A DNA stretch of 64,000 bases, taken from Bryopsis sp. KO-2023 (Eukaryota; Chlorophyta; Ulvophyceae; Bryopsidales; Bryopsidaceae). The stretch covers positions 2,108,001-2,172,000 of the forward strand of contig BSYQ01000009.1 of NCBI GenBank assembly GCA_030272585.1, read 5' to 3'. The position numbers were made by a program, and so were the translations under genes. The number at the start of each line of letters is the position of its first letter. Positions within the stretch are counted from its first letter, which is position 1. Shown in pieces: positions 12,110 to 24,239 of the stretch. A model generated the notes under the pieces. The model did no database searches, was not told the DNA's origin, and worked only from the letters and a program-made list of their open reading frames with translations.

Positions 12110-13081
12110 TGCTAGCTCAAATAGAAAACGTGGAAAGAAAATGTAAAGTGGTCCTTTTATTTTTGGTGTCGCTTTTCTTGGAGGTCCAGGGAAAGAACAA
12201 GAATGAACAAGAATTGACAAGAATTGATATAGTTTCTTTGGGTCACCAGTAAAAGGCTAGTAGATTTTTAAAGGGGGGGGGAGGGGTTGCATTCCACAAG
12301 ACATGCCAATCTTGTGGTATTTTGAAATTCTTTTTTTTTAGGGAGAGGTGGGGGGGGGGAGGGAGAAGGATATGTACAAAGTTTTAAGGCCGTCTTTTTG
12401 CTTCTCTCCGACGAACCAAAAATCAATTTTCGATTCTTCTTCAGCTCAGCAGTGGTGCTCCACAGTTTCACAGGAAACTGAACAAAAGGTGGAGGATGCA
12501 TCTGTTCTTGATTCGAGAAAAATAATTAAAATAAAAACAGCCACACCTGCGGCGCACCAATCGCAAGACGTCACTCGGACGTCACCTTGCATCATTCGCT
12601 CTTCTCGAAGGGCATTCCTCTTCTATTACCTTCCGATCCACCGTACACCACATCCATGTAAGTTTTCAGCAGGATGCAGTTCACGCACAGCTCTGTTTCA
12701 ACACCACTCATCTGCTGAATAGCAGTTTTTGAAACAAGGAAACTTGACGGCCCAGCAACCTCAATCGCTCTCCCAGCTTTGAGGTCGACATGGCTGCCTA
12801 TACAGGGAATGTTCGTTCGTCACCGCTCGACGTTCGCTCGATTCAACAGAGACGCCGCCGTTTCATCGGGACGCAGGCATGCCAGCAACTCCACTGGACT
12901 TTCTTCCCCCATTTTCCCCCCACGTGCTACTGATCGAGCATCATTTTTGTCAAATTCGATCGCTTGACAAAGGCCTTGGCGTACGAGCCAACCATCTATC
13001 TTTCTTGTTTGAGGGTCACTGGTTGGAATCTCTGATTGGAAGGGAAACTGCCGCAATCTGCTCACCGACGACTTTGACAGC
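12110..13081. other. Intergenic
   Basis: G and T homopolymer runs near 12265-12360, then ordinary sequence up to the EF-hand gene. Open frames around 12820-13180 on the - strand overlap the EF-hand first exon and look like shadows. Confidence 0.55.
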
Positions 13082-14465
13082 ATGCCCGTCAAACCAGCCT
13101 TGCACGCCAGCCGGCGACGGCGAATGGCAGCAAAAGAAGCTAAGAAAAAAGGATCGAATGGCAGTAGCGTCTCCAGCAAGAACGAGGTAGAGATGATGCA
13201 TCAAAAATCGTCCCAACGCAAAGACGTCATATATGAAATGATGCATCTCAGGCAGCCCTGGGGTCACTTTTTCCAACCGTTCGAGAAAAAAGCAGTACAG
13301 ATTTGAGCCCAACTATTCCCATATTCATTTTCTCAGGTCAAAAAAAATTGTTTTTTTGGCAAACCTGCAGAAACTCTGACACTGGGAAAGCTATGGCAAT
13401 CAAATAGCCTTTTTGTGTTGGAATAGAGGTTCATCAAAGAAAAAATGGACCACTATGACAAAGACAAAAATGGACATCTGGATTCAACCGAACTCAAAAA
13501 TCTCATGACAGACTTGAATGATGGTAAGATCCCTTGCAACAAAATAGGAAATAAAACCATGCCACGCCTTTCAAGGCTATCGTTTTTACCATCATCGACA
13601 AAAATAACGAAACCTCTTTATATTCCTTTGTAAAACTATTTTCTTTTTTTGACATCTGTGTCCTCCAACTCCCCCACCCCCCTGAAAAAAATTGCAGGCA
13701 TACCCCCAACAGAAGAGGAGGTCCAAGATGTGTTGAAGGAGGTAAAAACAACAGAAAAATATTGTGAAAACGGCAAAAGAAATCGATTGCTATCCACTGG
13801 GTGTATTCCTTCATTGTTCTAGCTTGCTCAACTGAAGAAATGCCATCACTTTTCGAAACACATCACCGGGGACCCCGGTGGTGATCAGTACGAGTAAAGT
13901 CAAACACCCAGTTTGCACAGAAATTGATCCATCATGGGCAAAAGCCCCTAAAGAATTGATGGAGTGTGGCAAAAAAAAGGGCTGTGTATACTATTCAGGC
14001 AGACGCAGACAAGAATGGAAAAATTTCATTGGGAGAACTCACGAAAACCATAACTGTGTGGTTTCACAGGTGACCAGTGGATCCCTTATTGAATATAACA
14101 GATAAAATTATATGTAGAGTTGCATTTCCTAACAACCTTTTAATCTAGTAAAAGTCCAGCGGATATCTTCACAAAAAAAACACTGTGAAAGAACTTGCAG
14201 CAATGAAATATCGTAGCATTAAAACTGACCTCACCAGAATTTTCTGGCGCAACATATCACTGTGTGTGTGTTTTTTTGTTTAGTTCTGAATTGTGTCAAA
14301 AGGCCAAAAAGCCTACCCATCAACAAATAAAATATAATAACGTAACATTAAAAAAAAGAAAATCTCCAGCGGTTCCGTTTTCATCTAACCACCATTTTTT
14401 CTTGCCTTCAAAAAATTTTCAGCGTTGAGGAGAGACAGAGCGGACAATGCTGTGTCATTTCTTGA
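13082..14465 (+). CDS. Small EF-hand calcium-binding protein with C-terminal CaaX box
   Basis: A calmodulin-type sensor likely tethered to membranes by prenylation. Five exons: 13082-13186, 13427-13523, 13698-13741, 13999-14069, 14423-14465; phases are consistent and give 119 residues. The N-terminal 35 residues are basic (SRRRRMAAKEAKKKG). Two EF-hand loops follow: DKDKNGHLDSTE (about residues 45-56) and DADKNGKISLGE (about 83-94). Both keep Asp at positions 1 and 3, Asn at 5, Gly at 6 and Glu at 12. The final exon gives GQCCVIS and stop: CVIS fits the farnesyl-type CaaX rule, and the preceding Cys could be palmitoylated. One pair of EF hands rather than two makes it about half the size of calmodulin. 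The start is the first ATG that keeps an open first exon; a longer 5' part cannot be excluded. Confidence 0.78.
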
Positions 14466-15902
14466 CAATTCTTAACCCACCCAGGGGAAAGAATAAAATG
14501 AAATGGGAAAAGATGATGTTGCCTAGGGAGGGCAATACCTCAAAAAAGATATTGATGTCACTGATTGGGCTGTACTTTGTTATTCAATTCCAAGGTTTAC
14601 TTTTTCTTTGTAATGATAGCTTCTCGGAACCACCAACACAGGCTGGCAAAGTACATTAAACAAGGAAATGAAATCTCTATTGGCAGAACATTCAGCTGTT
14701 CCCATCAATATATACAGATGTATACATATATACTGTTGGTTATGCTGCTGTGAAATTCTCCCAGAAATCTTGCATATTGGCCTCTGCGAATTAGGCGCAT
14801 TGTCATGGACAATTGATGGCAGATCTGTCTGTTGGAGAATGGGTTCCCAATCCCTGCCGCGATCCGCAGAAAAGTAACGCTCCATCCCGAAAGCTCGTCT
14901 TTTTCTGTAGTCTTTTTTTGGCTGCCCACTATCACTCCGCTCAAGAAACAAAGCATCTCGGCCAGTATTTCGACTGGGATGCAAATCCAATCCTTCCTCC
15001 TAAGCCCTACCTTTTCGAGGATTTCGATCCCCGCCCGCCGCCACTCAGCAACTCAACATGCGTGGCGAATCCAATCCACTCATTCAAGTCTACGAAAACC
15101 GTCCTTCAACAAGACACATTTCCCCACAAGTTTTCCAGCGATAACATCACCATCCGGGCACAGTAACTGCAAGGCTGTCGCCCCCCTCTTCCTCCTTGTC
15201 TGCGAACACCAGCTCAGCGATTACGCGCCTGTCTCGTCTCTGCGCCGTTTTGCCTTGCGATCCCCTCAGTGTGAACCTCGCCTCCGTTCCAAGTTGATTA
15301 CCAACGAAGATGATGCATTGTTTGCATGTGCGCTCGTCCAGAAGGGCGTATCCTTCGCCACCCCCGCCCCAGCCCAAGAAGACAGAACCACTCGGAACGC
15401 AACATTCTGCTTCTGGGCCCAGAGCAGGAAGGCACTTGACCGAATAATTTTGGAAATGGAAGGACTGTCGAATGTCAGCATCGCGCCAGAGCAAGGTCGA
15501 CATCCTCGTAGCGCTGAGAGAACGCAGGGATGCGTGTCAGTCGCCGACCTCGGCGAGGCAGGACCAGCAGCCCAAGCGCAACGTCATAAAGAACAGGTCC
15601 GTTTCAGTCTGACCGAGGAAAACGAAAAGGGAGGCGAGAAAAAAAAAGAAGAAAAAGACAAAACAAAAAGAGGATGAGTTTATGAAGGAAAAACTTCTCG
15701 TTGCACGCACAAAAAGAAAGAAAGTGGTTATTATTTCCAAGGAGATATGACTGCGTGCTTTAAGGCAAGGATCTAACGCCGAAGATGAGCTGTTTCTAGA
15801 GCTGCCATCAGCTCCTGCTTCCGAAACGACTTAGGTTTTTTTTCTCAAGTTGCGGTGAGAAGGATGGTGTGTTGCGCGTTGCAGTGTTTTTCTTTCGGGA
15901 GA
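14466..15902. other. Unresolved region with several long open frames
   Basis: Open frames of 280 codons (+, 14832-15677), 117 codons (+, 14813-15166) and 118 codons (-, 15147-15503) overlap here, and none shows a family signature. One candidate first exon is ATG 15474 to about 15596 (starting MSASRQSKVDILVALRER and ending at AG|GTCCGT), but its phase does not fit the LRR gene that follows. The 14813 frame contains a hydrophobic stretch (LVFFCSLFLAAHYHSA) that could be a signal peptide. A gene may exist here, but I cannot choose strand or frame. Confidence 0.35.
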
Positions 15903-18045
15903 ATGAACGAAGCGACAGCTCTCGCCACGGTAACCGTCCAGGTGAGGCTTCGGCTGCCCCTCCCCGTTCGGGTGCTTATCGGCAAAGATAGGTTTTCTTG
16001 TTATATTTTGTCGAGTCTGTCGTCGCGCAGCGGGAAAGGCTCCGAGCGGCGGAACTCATCATCGTGCGACGCTGACTTTGAATGTCGACTTTCGTTTTTT
16101 CGCGATTTGGCACAATGCCCTTCGATTCGTTTTTAGTGTGCAGCAAATTCTAAGCAGACAATCTTCCGTTACTCATCCCATGAAAATTCTGCAAGGATTG
16201 CAGCATTATTGAGTTTGTGTTCCACCAAAATGAATTTTCCTTCTTGCCTTGGGTTTTGGGATCACTCAGTTGGGCAGAAAAAATAATACTGGAGAAAAAA
16301 AAATCATTGACATTAGTATGCAAAGAGAATGTCTTTTTAATTGTGCCGAGCACGTGCATTAGGATTGATGCTGCAGTTTAGTGTCAATATTTGCTTTCAT
16401 TGAGAGAACCAACAGGTCAATCAAGCGATCATGTGTTTGAATATCTTCGGAAGCTGATGCTCCGCTGAGGCCTTTGTTGCGTCTGACTCTGCACTGTTTA
16501 TGCATCTCACAGGATGATTGCAAACTTGGTGGAGGGTCGTGGTCAGCTCCTTACTCAGACATCATCCGTTTAATCATTGACCACCTCAAAATCGTGGATA
16601 GATGGAGGTGGGAGGGTCGGGCACTCAGACTGACCAATCGAACATGGTGCCGAACCATCAATCAATGCATCACCGAGGTCAAACCCCACGAGTCTCGAGC
16701 AACCACGATGTGCGACGTGGTGGAGGCATCCTCGAAATTCAAAGGGGTACATTCTGTGGATCTGTCAGGCTGCACGGGGCGATGCACGGAGGAGTCGTTT
16801 GGAGGGTTGCTTGGTCTGGCTCATTTAACCACAGTCAGACTGAGCGGGTTGTGCGTGACCGATTCGGGGATGCCCATGCTGGCGAAATCGCCGTCGATCA
16901 AACACTTGAGTTTGATCAAAGTGATGGTGACAGACATGGGGTTGGGGGCGGTGGGCAAGATGGAGCAATTGGAGTCTTTGGAACTGAAAGGGCTTGATTT
17001 TATAACCAGTGCTGCTTTGGGGAGCGTGTCGGGGGTGTCGACATTGAAGGTGGTATTGTGCACTCTGGTAACGGATGAAGGGATGACTAAACTTGGGTCT
17101 TACGAAAATCTGGTGGATTTGACGGTCATGTTGGTGGCAGTGGGCGATGCCGGAATATCGGTGGTGATGGACCTGACCAAATTGACCAGATTGACGCTGC
17201 TTTGTCATAATTCGACCGGGGCTGGTTTGTCCAAGATCTCGCAGCTGGCTTCCCTGAAGGAATTGTCGCTCAGGGAAATGGAGGATATAGATCTGCCGAT
17301 CGGGATTTGCAAGCTGACCTCGTTACGGCAACTCAGCATGTACAAGTCGAATAAGATTTGTGGGGAGGATTTGGAGTGCATAATGTCGATGAATTTGACG
17401 TCGCTGAGGCTGTATGGGATGGACAAGGTTCAACGCACGGATCTGACCAGGGTGGCGAAAATGGGAAGTTTGATGGAGCTTGGGATTGGGCAAATGAATA
17501 TCGTGAGAAGTGCGGACTTGGGGAGCTTGTGTGCGCTCACATGTCTGACTAAACTGAACTTGCAGCGGTGCCACAATATCGGGAACACAGGTGTGGCTTT
17601 GTTGACTCGACTGACCAATCTGAGGGAGCTCTTCCTGCACAACTGCGATCGAGTCGGGCGGAGAGGGGTCGAATACCTGGTGCCGCTCCAACATCTCGAG
17701 AAACTGACGGTCGGCCCGAACATGGATGATGCGTGCGTCTCGGTGATTTCCTTGATGCCGAATTTGAGGCAGCTGGGGTTCGTGCTGTGCAACGATTTGA
17801 CGGTGGGCGGGCTGCGACCTCTGCGAAGGATGGCTAGGTTGAGGGATTTGTGCTTGGACTGGTGCAATGTGTTCGCGACGAGCGGTTCGAGGGAATTCAA
17901 AGCATTGGCGAAGCTTTTTTTCATCGACTTGGACCATGTCGGGCTGCATCCGTTTCGCTTGACGGACGATATTATTAGGCAGATCCGACAGATTGCTCCG
18001 CCGCTGAAGGTGGATAGCAACGTCACTTGGGTGTGGGAGTGGTGA
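15903..18045 (+). CDS. F-box-like leucine-rich-repeat protein
   Basis: Probably a substrate-recognition or scaffold protein of the FBXL/AMN1 type. Exon 1 is 15903-15941 (MNEATALATVTVQ); exon 2 is 16513-18045 and is open throughout; 523 residues. An in-frame ATG at 15864 would add 13 residues. Residues about 25-70 (DIIRLIIDHLK, then LRLTNRTWCRTI) look like a weak F-box: two helices with Leu/Trp in the usual places but without the leading Leu-Pro. About 15 LRRs follow, many of the cysteine-containing kind (LTKLNLQRCHNIGNTGVALL, LRELFLHNCDRVGRRGVEYL). The C-terminal 40 residues leave the repeat. No signal or membrane segment is seen. SCF membership is inference. Confidence 0.8.
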
Positions 18046-20036
18046 AGAGAACAAATGAAGTGCAGTCCATGGGTTGTTTTTGCTCCTTTTCATTTCTTAC
18101 AGAAGGGAATGAAGAAAAACTGGAGGGGGGTGATGGTGTAATAAATCAGGTTTGCATGACACTGACCGAGGTTGAATGTCAGGTGTTTTCTTGCATCGCA
18201 AGTTTGGAGGTCAGCAACTAAAATGGTGGTGTGCATGAGTACGAACGCAGGGGTTACGAGGGGTCGATTCCTGTTCGCTTGGGATATTAGTCATACATTT
18301 GCTTTTCGATGTGATAAGCAATTAGTCATACATATGGTTCTGGGGGTGATGGGTGGTATTAATTCATGCACATGGTCTCGGGAGTGATGGGCAATTAGTC
18401 ATGTATGTGAGAGGGGGGTATTTGTGTTTTGTGTCAGTCAGTCATTTGGTTGCCATATATGATGCGTGTTTTCAGGAGGAAATATGTAGATGCAAGAAAT
18501 CATGTTACGGAGCCGGTTAGGTTTCTTAGAATTTGCTTTTGTCTTTCTGGTGGGCATTTTGGTTGATTGGTTTCTCAAGAGGGAAGGATCAAGCAGGGGG
18601 AAAGGGGCAAACCCTTTTAGATTATGCTGTTAATGGAAAAAAAATACTTTGCTTTTGGTGGTGGTGGTGGGGGGAAGGTGGCGGTTGTGTATGTATTTTT
18701 CCTCTACTCCTTCGGCACTGATTGCTTTTTCTTTGTGTTTTTTGTCTCTTTTTCTTTCTTTTTAACCCAAGGTTATGGGAGGTTTTGAATTCATCCCCCT
18801 GGTTTCTTGTCGGAAAAGATGCATTGATTATTTATCCTTCTGGTATTTGTCGAGACATATCCAGTGAAAGGTTGGTTTCCTTTCGAATCCTGTTCAGGAG
18901 GTTTTGGGAGGTTTTGGGGGGAAAGGGGGATTCGGTTTTGGAGTTGCAATATTTGTTTCAGAAAACTATGTACAGAGGTATGAAAGCATGCTTTTTTTTT
19001 ACCTTTTTTTTTTGGCATTTATTTGAAATCGTATGCATGAGCTTGCATGAGCGTATGAATCGCAACGGTTGGTAGGGCTTGTAGCAAAAGAAAAACTAGT
19101 GATACTTGCAAAATACTTTTTTTTTAAAGGAAATCTGTGTATGTATGAGGGGTTTCTGTTGTTGCGTTCTTTATGGTTTCATTTTAGAAAAAAAAAAAAA
19201 CACTTCATTCTCAGTGGTGTTTTTGTGTGTGTGTGGGAATTCTGTGAATTCTATTTGAAAGGCAACGTCACAAAGGAAGAAAAAAAAGTAGCAAAAAAAA
19301 ATCACTTTTAAAAACTAGTTTGGATGATTATACCTGTTCCCCTATGTTTGGTGTATCTAGAAGCCAATATTCTTATTTTGACATCGAACAATGTTCTTGA
19401 TACGAACATTGTGTGTATATGTTTCCAGCATTTTAAAGTGAAAGCATCCGCAAATGCAAAGAAGGGAAAAGATAAAGGGAAAGCAAGATAGCACTGGTTC
19501 TGGAGGCTTGCTTCTTGTCTTTTTCAGTATATTCCTTAGGTATTTGAGGGCCCTCAATCTGGGAATGGAATTTGAACTGAAAGTGGGGATTGATTAAACG
19601 AAAATGAAGTTATTCTTCATTTTCATTTTTTCATTTTCATGTTTTTTTACTTGGGATTATCTGTTTTTGAACGTCCTCTACTTGAGGAAGAAGAAGAAGG
19701 AAGAGGCAGAGGCAAGGGACCCTCCCCCCCCTTTCAGAAAAAATAAATAAAGGTGCTGAGACTCATATCCAACTGATGATTTTTTATTTGCTATTGCTGG
19801 TGTTTCTTTAAAAAAAAATTTCCTTCGAATTCCCCATCAAAATGTGCCTTATGATTTTGATTTTTACACCACCGCCTAATATCATTCTTGAATCCTAACC
19901 AAGCCCACAACTCCACTTGCATGTAATATACGAACCGTCTTGAACAAAAGTTTTGAAAGAAATTCTTGCTGAAAAACTGCCTCGAAAAGAATTTCCATGG
20001 GGAGGTGGCCCTTCTTCTAGATGACAGCTTTTTCAC
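18046..20036. other. Intergenic between convergent genes, T/G-rich on +
   Basis: Downstream of the LRR gene the + strand is rich in T and G. A phrase close to AATTAGTCATACAT recurs loosely three times at 18287-18405. No gene-like frame is seen; hydrophobic open frames are products of T-runs. The last part is the 3' flank of Pol iota. Confidence 0.6.
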
Positions 20037-23000
20037 CTAGTCTATCTTTTTTCTGACCACAAATGCATCCATTGGACCTTTCCTTTTCTGCTTCGCAATA
20101 TTTTGTGTTTTACCAAAGCTGGGCCTCCCTTTCGAGATCCCCTGACCCCCCCTCCAATTCCTGTTTTCTTCATCCTGCAATTTCCTAGCCAATTCTAGAT
20201 CGGAGGCTTCCGATAAATTGGATGATGGCAAAGCACCAGGGAAATCACCACCCGCCTTACTTCGATCCGAAACTTCTTCGGCTTCTTTCAACCCACTTCC
20301 ATTATTTGATACATCGCACCCACTTCCATTATTTGATACATCGCACGACACATTTCCAACCACAGCAACTTTCGAATGCTTCTTTTCCATAGGCAAATTG
20401 ATCTTTGGACTCTCCCCACTCCCCTTCTGCAAACTTCCCTGATCGCTACGATTTCCACCCACTGTTTGTGAATTCCAGTCTGACTTGTCCATACCCACAG
20501 AAGCTCTGGGTAAGCCCACTTGAGTTGTTTTTCCCCATGACTGCACATCAAGAGATCGGCGCTTCCTTGACGCCCACCCATCTATGTTAATTTTCATCGG
20601 CTCCACCCTCACCCCCGATGCTTGTTTCAGAATTCGAGCAGCCCAAGAGTCAGACGCCCCCGTCTCTCCACACTCATCGATGCTTTCCTCTTCCAAACCC
20701 CCCAACCCCAACCCTCCCATTGGCACCTCCTGCTTTCTTTTCTTTTCTGAGAAATCGTAGCCTTGCTCTCTCTCCCATTGTTCCCTTTCCTTGCGCTTGC
20801 TGAGAATCTTTTCTGGGATGCACTTGTAATACTTGCTGGAAACGCTGCAATCCAGAGAGGTCAACCCACCTTCGTTCGGCTTCCTATTCGACAGTCCCAC
20901 CTGCGTTTCGGAGCCACCCCCTTGTGAAGAGGTCACCCCGTTTTCTGGAGGCTTGAAGAATTGGCTGATGGGTGCGTGGGTGGATGTGGGTGGCTTTTCA
21001 TGGAAACTTGTCGCACCCAGATTGATGAGAGTCAAATTGAAAGGCGGCACAAGGTTTCTCGACAGAAGGGAGCCCGCTAATGACGCTACAGCCTTGACCT
21101 ACCAAAAAAGAAAGACAATATGCATTTCTCAAGAATCCCGAAATCACCGGTTGCTGCTTCTTTTAGGATTGAACAATGATTAGCCGAGGAAAAAATTCTG
21201 CCCTTGCGATTTACCACAATTGCACCTGGGTCTTTTTCCCCAACATCCAGTTTTTGTAATCTCATCAAATTTACCTGGGCCTTTTCATCAGCATTCGAAC
21301 TGAAGGTTGTGGGGAAGGCGGAGCTAGCTGACAAGCGATTGTTAACCCCGCTTGACCTCATCCTCCACTTCACGACTAATGTTTTGGGCCACCTGCCATT
21401 TTCATCGAATTCTTCCCTCAGTCGGGACACCAAGTCTGGTGCCAGCACCCCCACCACAATTTCGACAGCCTTCAAAGACTGGCACGTTTTGAAGGAATCT
21501 TCCACTGTGACTGACTTCGGAGGTCCCCTTTCCGTAACGGGAGTCGAATCTCGGCCATGGGCAATCTCAAGCAAGTAGCTGCCTTCAATTTCATTTGATC
21601 GAAAAACATAACACAACATATCAGCCACTCTGTTCTAGGTTTTCTCTCCCAGCTGTGGGTTGCTGGAATGCCACATTTCCGTCCTCTATATTGAACGAGG
21701 AAAGCAACAATGAAAAAAAATGAAAAAAACGCACCTGCCTTTTCCCCAAAGTTTTCCTTCAGTGTCTTCAGATCAACTTTTTGTTTGAGATCTGCCACTG
21801 TGTCGATTCCCAACTCCTTCAGCCCCCGTTCCATCTTGCTGCCCACCCCTGGTAAAGCCCGCACCCTGAGCGACGAAACAAATCCCTAGAAAAAAAAAAT
21901 CTGAACGTTGACCACAACGGTAATCGCAAGAAAGATTAACTGCAAGACAGAAACACATCTACAGCACAAAGGAAATTGCGTTTTGCTGTGGATTATTTTT
22001 TTTTATTGTTTTTTTATCTTTTTTCCTATTTTATATATAGAGAGAGATGGTCCATTTTTATATCCATGTGACGATGTGGCCCACACACAGGACACAGCAT
22101 GAAAAGCATTTGTTTGTTCAGTCTTACAGCTGCTTCAGGGGGAGGTAGAATCGTCTGATCATCCGGTTTGTGCAACCCACTGCAAAGCTTCGCCAGCAGC
22201 CTGTTGCATGCAATCCCTGCTGAACATCTCAACCCTGACTCCGCCTGGAAAAAACCCAACAAAGCCGGTCATCAGCAAAGCAACCAGAGATTTAAAAAAA
22301 AGCAGCGAAGTCTGCTTGAGAGTGTTTCCAAGCGAAAATGATCCATGTCAGTCATCCAAACAAAAGCACACGAAACAGACAACCAAAGCCCATGGGAGGA
22401 TATGACCGGCCCAGGAACTTCCTCAAAAAACAAAACTGAACTAAAGGCGACACCTTCAGCGACTGTCGAAGGTCAGCTGCAACATTACTTGCTGCCAAAA
22501 GCAATTTCCAGTACTGAGGGCTGTCTCGATCAAGCAGCATCTTATCAGAAGTGCCGTCCGGATGCGTTTTTTGACTGGAAATCGTGACTCTCAGATCCAT
22601 GGGCCGATGAGCGCTGTCTTGATGGATTTTGTCAGTCGACAAGTGAATGTGACCCCTCCACTCCAACCCCCTCGGATTCTCAGCCATTCTACGATGAGAC
22701 TCCTGTGTCGACACAAACATTAAAAAAATTTGGTCCGTCTCATGAAAACATACAGACATGACTAAAACCAGCTGTTTTTGTTTTTTTTAATCTGTTCGTG
22801 GCGGTACGAAACATTGCTGATCGAAGCATTGTTAAAGGAGTTTTTTCAAACGCATTTGCAACTCGCCTTGGTTACATCAACAATAACTTCGTCCATGCCC
22901 AGTTTCTCCACCACCCCAAATCGCTTGGCGATCTGCAGGATTTTCTTGCTAGCTTGCCGATATGGGGTCAAATCTTCCCCGCTGATCAACACCAGTTCTG

Positions 23001-23574
23001 GACAAAGGCTTCTCGCGCGATCGATGGACATCATTTTGGTAACCCCTCTGCTTCGAGCTGGGTAATTGCACGTCACAACCAGATACTTTTGAGTGACGCC
23101 CAGTGGTTTTTCTTTGAGCGATGGATTGCTGATTTCCTCGACCTGAGCATCGGGCATTCATGTGTGCATTGAGAAGAAAGAAAAAACATGTCTATTCTAT
23201 TCTATCCTCTTCTTTTTTTTGTTTTTTGTTTTTTCTGAACACCACAGTCGTAACTGAGGACAGCAGCCATCTATTGGACAATGGGGAACTCAAGTTTTTT
23301 CCAGTCTCTTTTCTTCTTGTCACCATGAACAAAAATGTGACGTTCGCCCCCAAGAATCGTTTCAATGGTGGCGTGCTTGAGGTTACTTGTATTACTGGAA
23401 GCAACAAAATTTATAGTTCGAGAGGGGGTAAGTTCGAAAAGCATTGCCCACAGAGTTCACCTGAGCATAGAAGGCATCCACATCGATGTGGATGATTGCT
23501 CGGTCAGAATCAAAGGCAGCGTCTTCCCCTCCTTGAGCCATGTTCCTTTCTGGTACACCACACGCTGTCAACAT
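20037..23574 (-). CDS. POLI: DNA polymerase iota (Y family, translesion)
   Basis: Inserts nucleotides opposite damaged bases in the nucleus. Seven exons in coding order: 23461-23574, 22867-23142, 22454-22702, 22128-22244, 21735-21885, 21215-21582, 20037-21098; about 778 residues from ATG 23574 (767 from ATG 23541). The palm motif IIHIDVDAFYAQV supplies the first catalytic Asp and LGMDEVIVDVT the later acidic residue. QKYLVVTCNYPARSRGV is the fingers motif typical of iota rather than eta or kappa. SAGIACNRLLAKL, LPGVGSKM (helix-hairpin-helix) and a little-finger domain ending PPFNLTLINLG follow. The tail has ISQFFKPP (REV1-interacting-like FF motif), ELARKLQDEE (MIU-like ubiquitin motif) and MDAFVVRKK at the end. 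Intron 2 is GC-AG (AAG|GCGAGT). A 27-bp tandem duplication lies in the last exon. Confidence 0.88.
20288..20346 (-). repeat. 27-bp tandem duplication in the Pol iota tail
   Basis: Two identical adjacent copies encode the nine residues CDVSNNGSG twice in the disordered C-terminal region. The copies are identical by eye, which suggests a recent duplication. Confidence 0.85.
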
Positions 23575-24239
23575 TAACTGAATTCTCTTCCCCTAAGGAT
23601 TCACTTTTCAATAGTTTCTAATGCGTGTTTTTTTTTCCCTGAGTTCTGTCTGATGTTTTATGCGTTTCATTGGCTCAAACATGAAGGTGACGATTGTTCA
23701 AGCATTTGATGCAAGAAGAAATTACTTGGGATGAGAGGCAACCAAATAAGTTTAAGTTTACCGATCAGGTTCATCGCGAGTTTGCCAAATCAGACACTGT
23801 ATGTTAAATCCTTAAGTTTTTTCTAATCTGGTTGCTCTTGTCTGCCATACAAGATTCAATCGATCAATATTGCATGCCCAGAAACCCAGGCCCATAAGGT
23901 TCGATACTAAAGCAGCCGAAGCATGATTTCAGATCCTTAACGCAGCATCCCACCTCCAAAGCGATCTGTCGACCCTCACACAGCGCCAAAACCGCGACTC
24001 ACCCGTTGCCTTGGATATGTTGACAGATCGGGTGTGATTTAGCTGTGCTGCATGTCTGACTTGTGGTGTACGACATCGAAGGATATGCTCGAGCACAGGC
24101 GCGCGTCGACGGTTTCGTTCGACCCCCAGCAGGAACAAAAACAGGAAAGCAACCTCGACCAGGGCTCAACAGTCGACGCACAGTTGGCTGACTTCGGTGT
24201 AAAAGTTCTGACTGGGGAGAAATATCCTTGGACGCCAAT
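23575..24239. other. Divergent promoter region, Pol iota / pyruvate kinase
   Basis: About 665 bp between two divergent start codons. No defined promoter element is recognised. A frame on + from 24052 overlaps the start of the kinase gene and is probably 5' UTR. Confidence 0.5.

Noticed and set aside
17323-18093. A 256-codon open frame on - opposite the LRR gene
   Set aside because: It mirrors the Leu-rich repeat codons (rich in Gln, His and Pro) and is a shadow.
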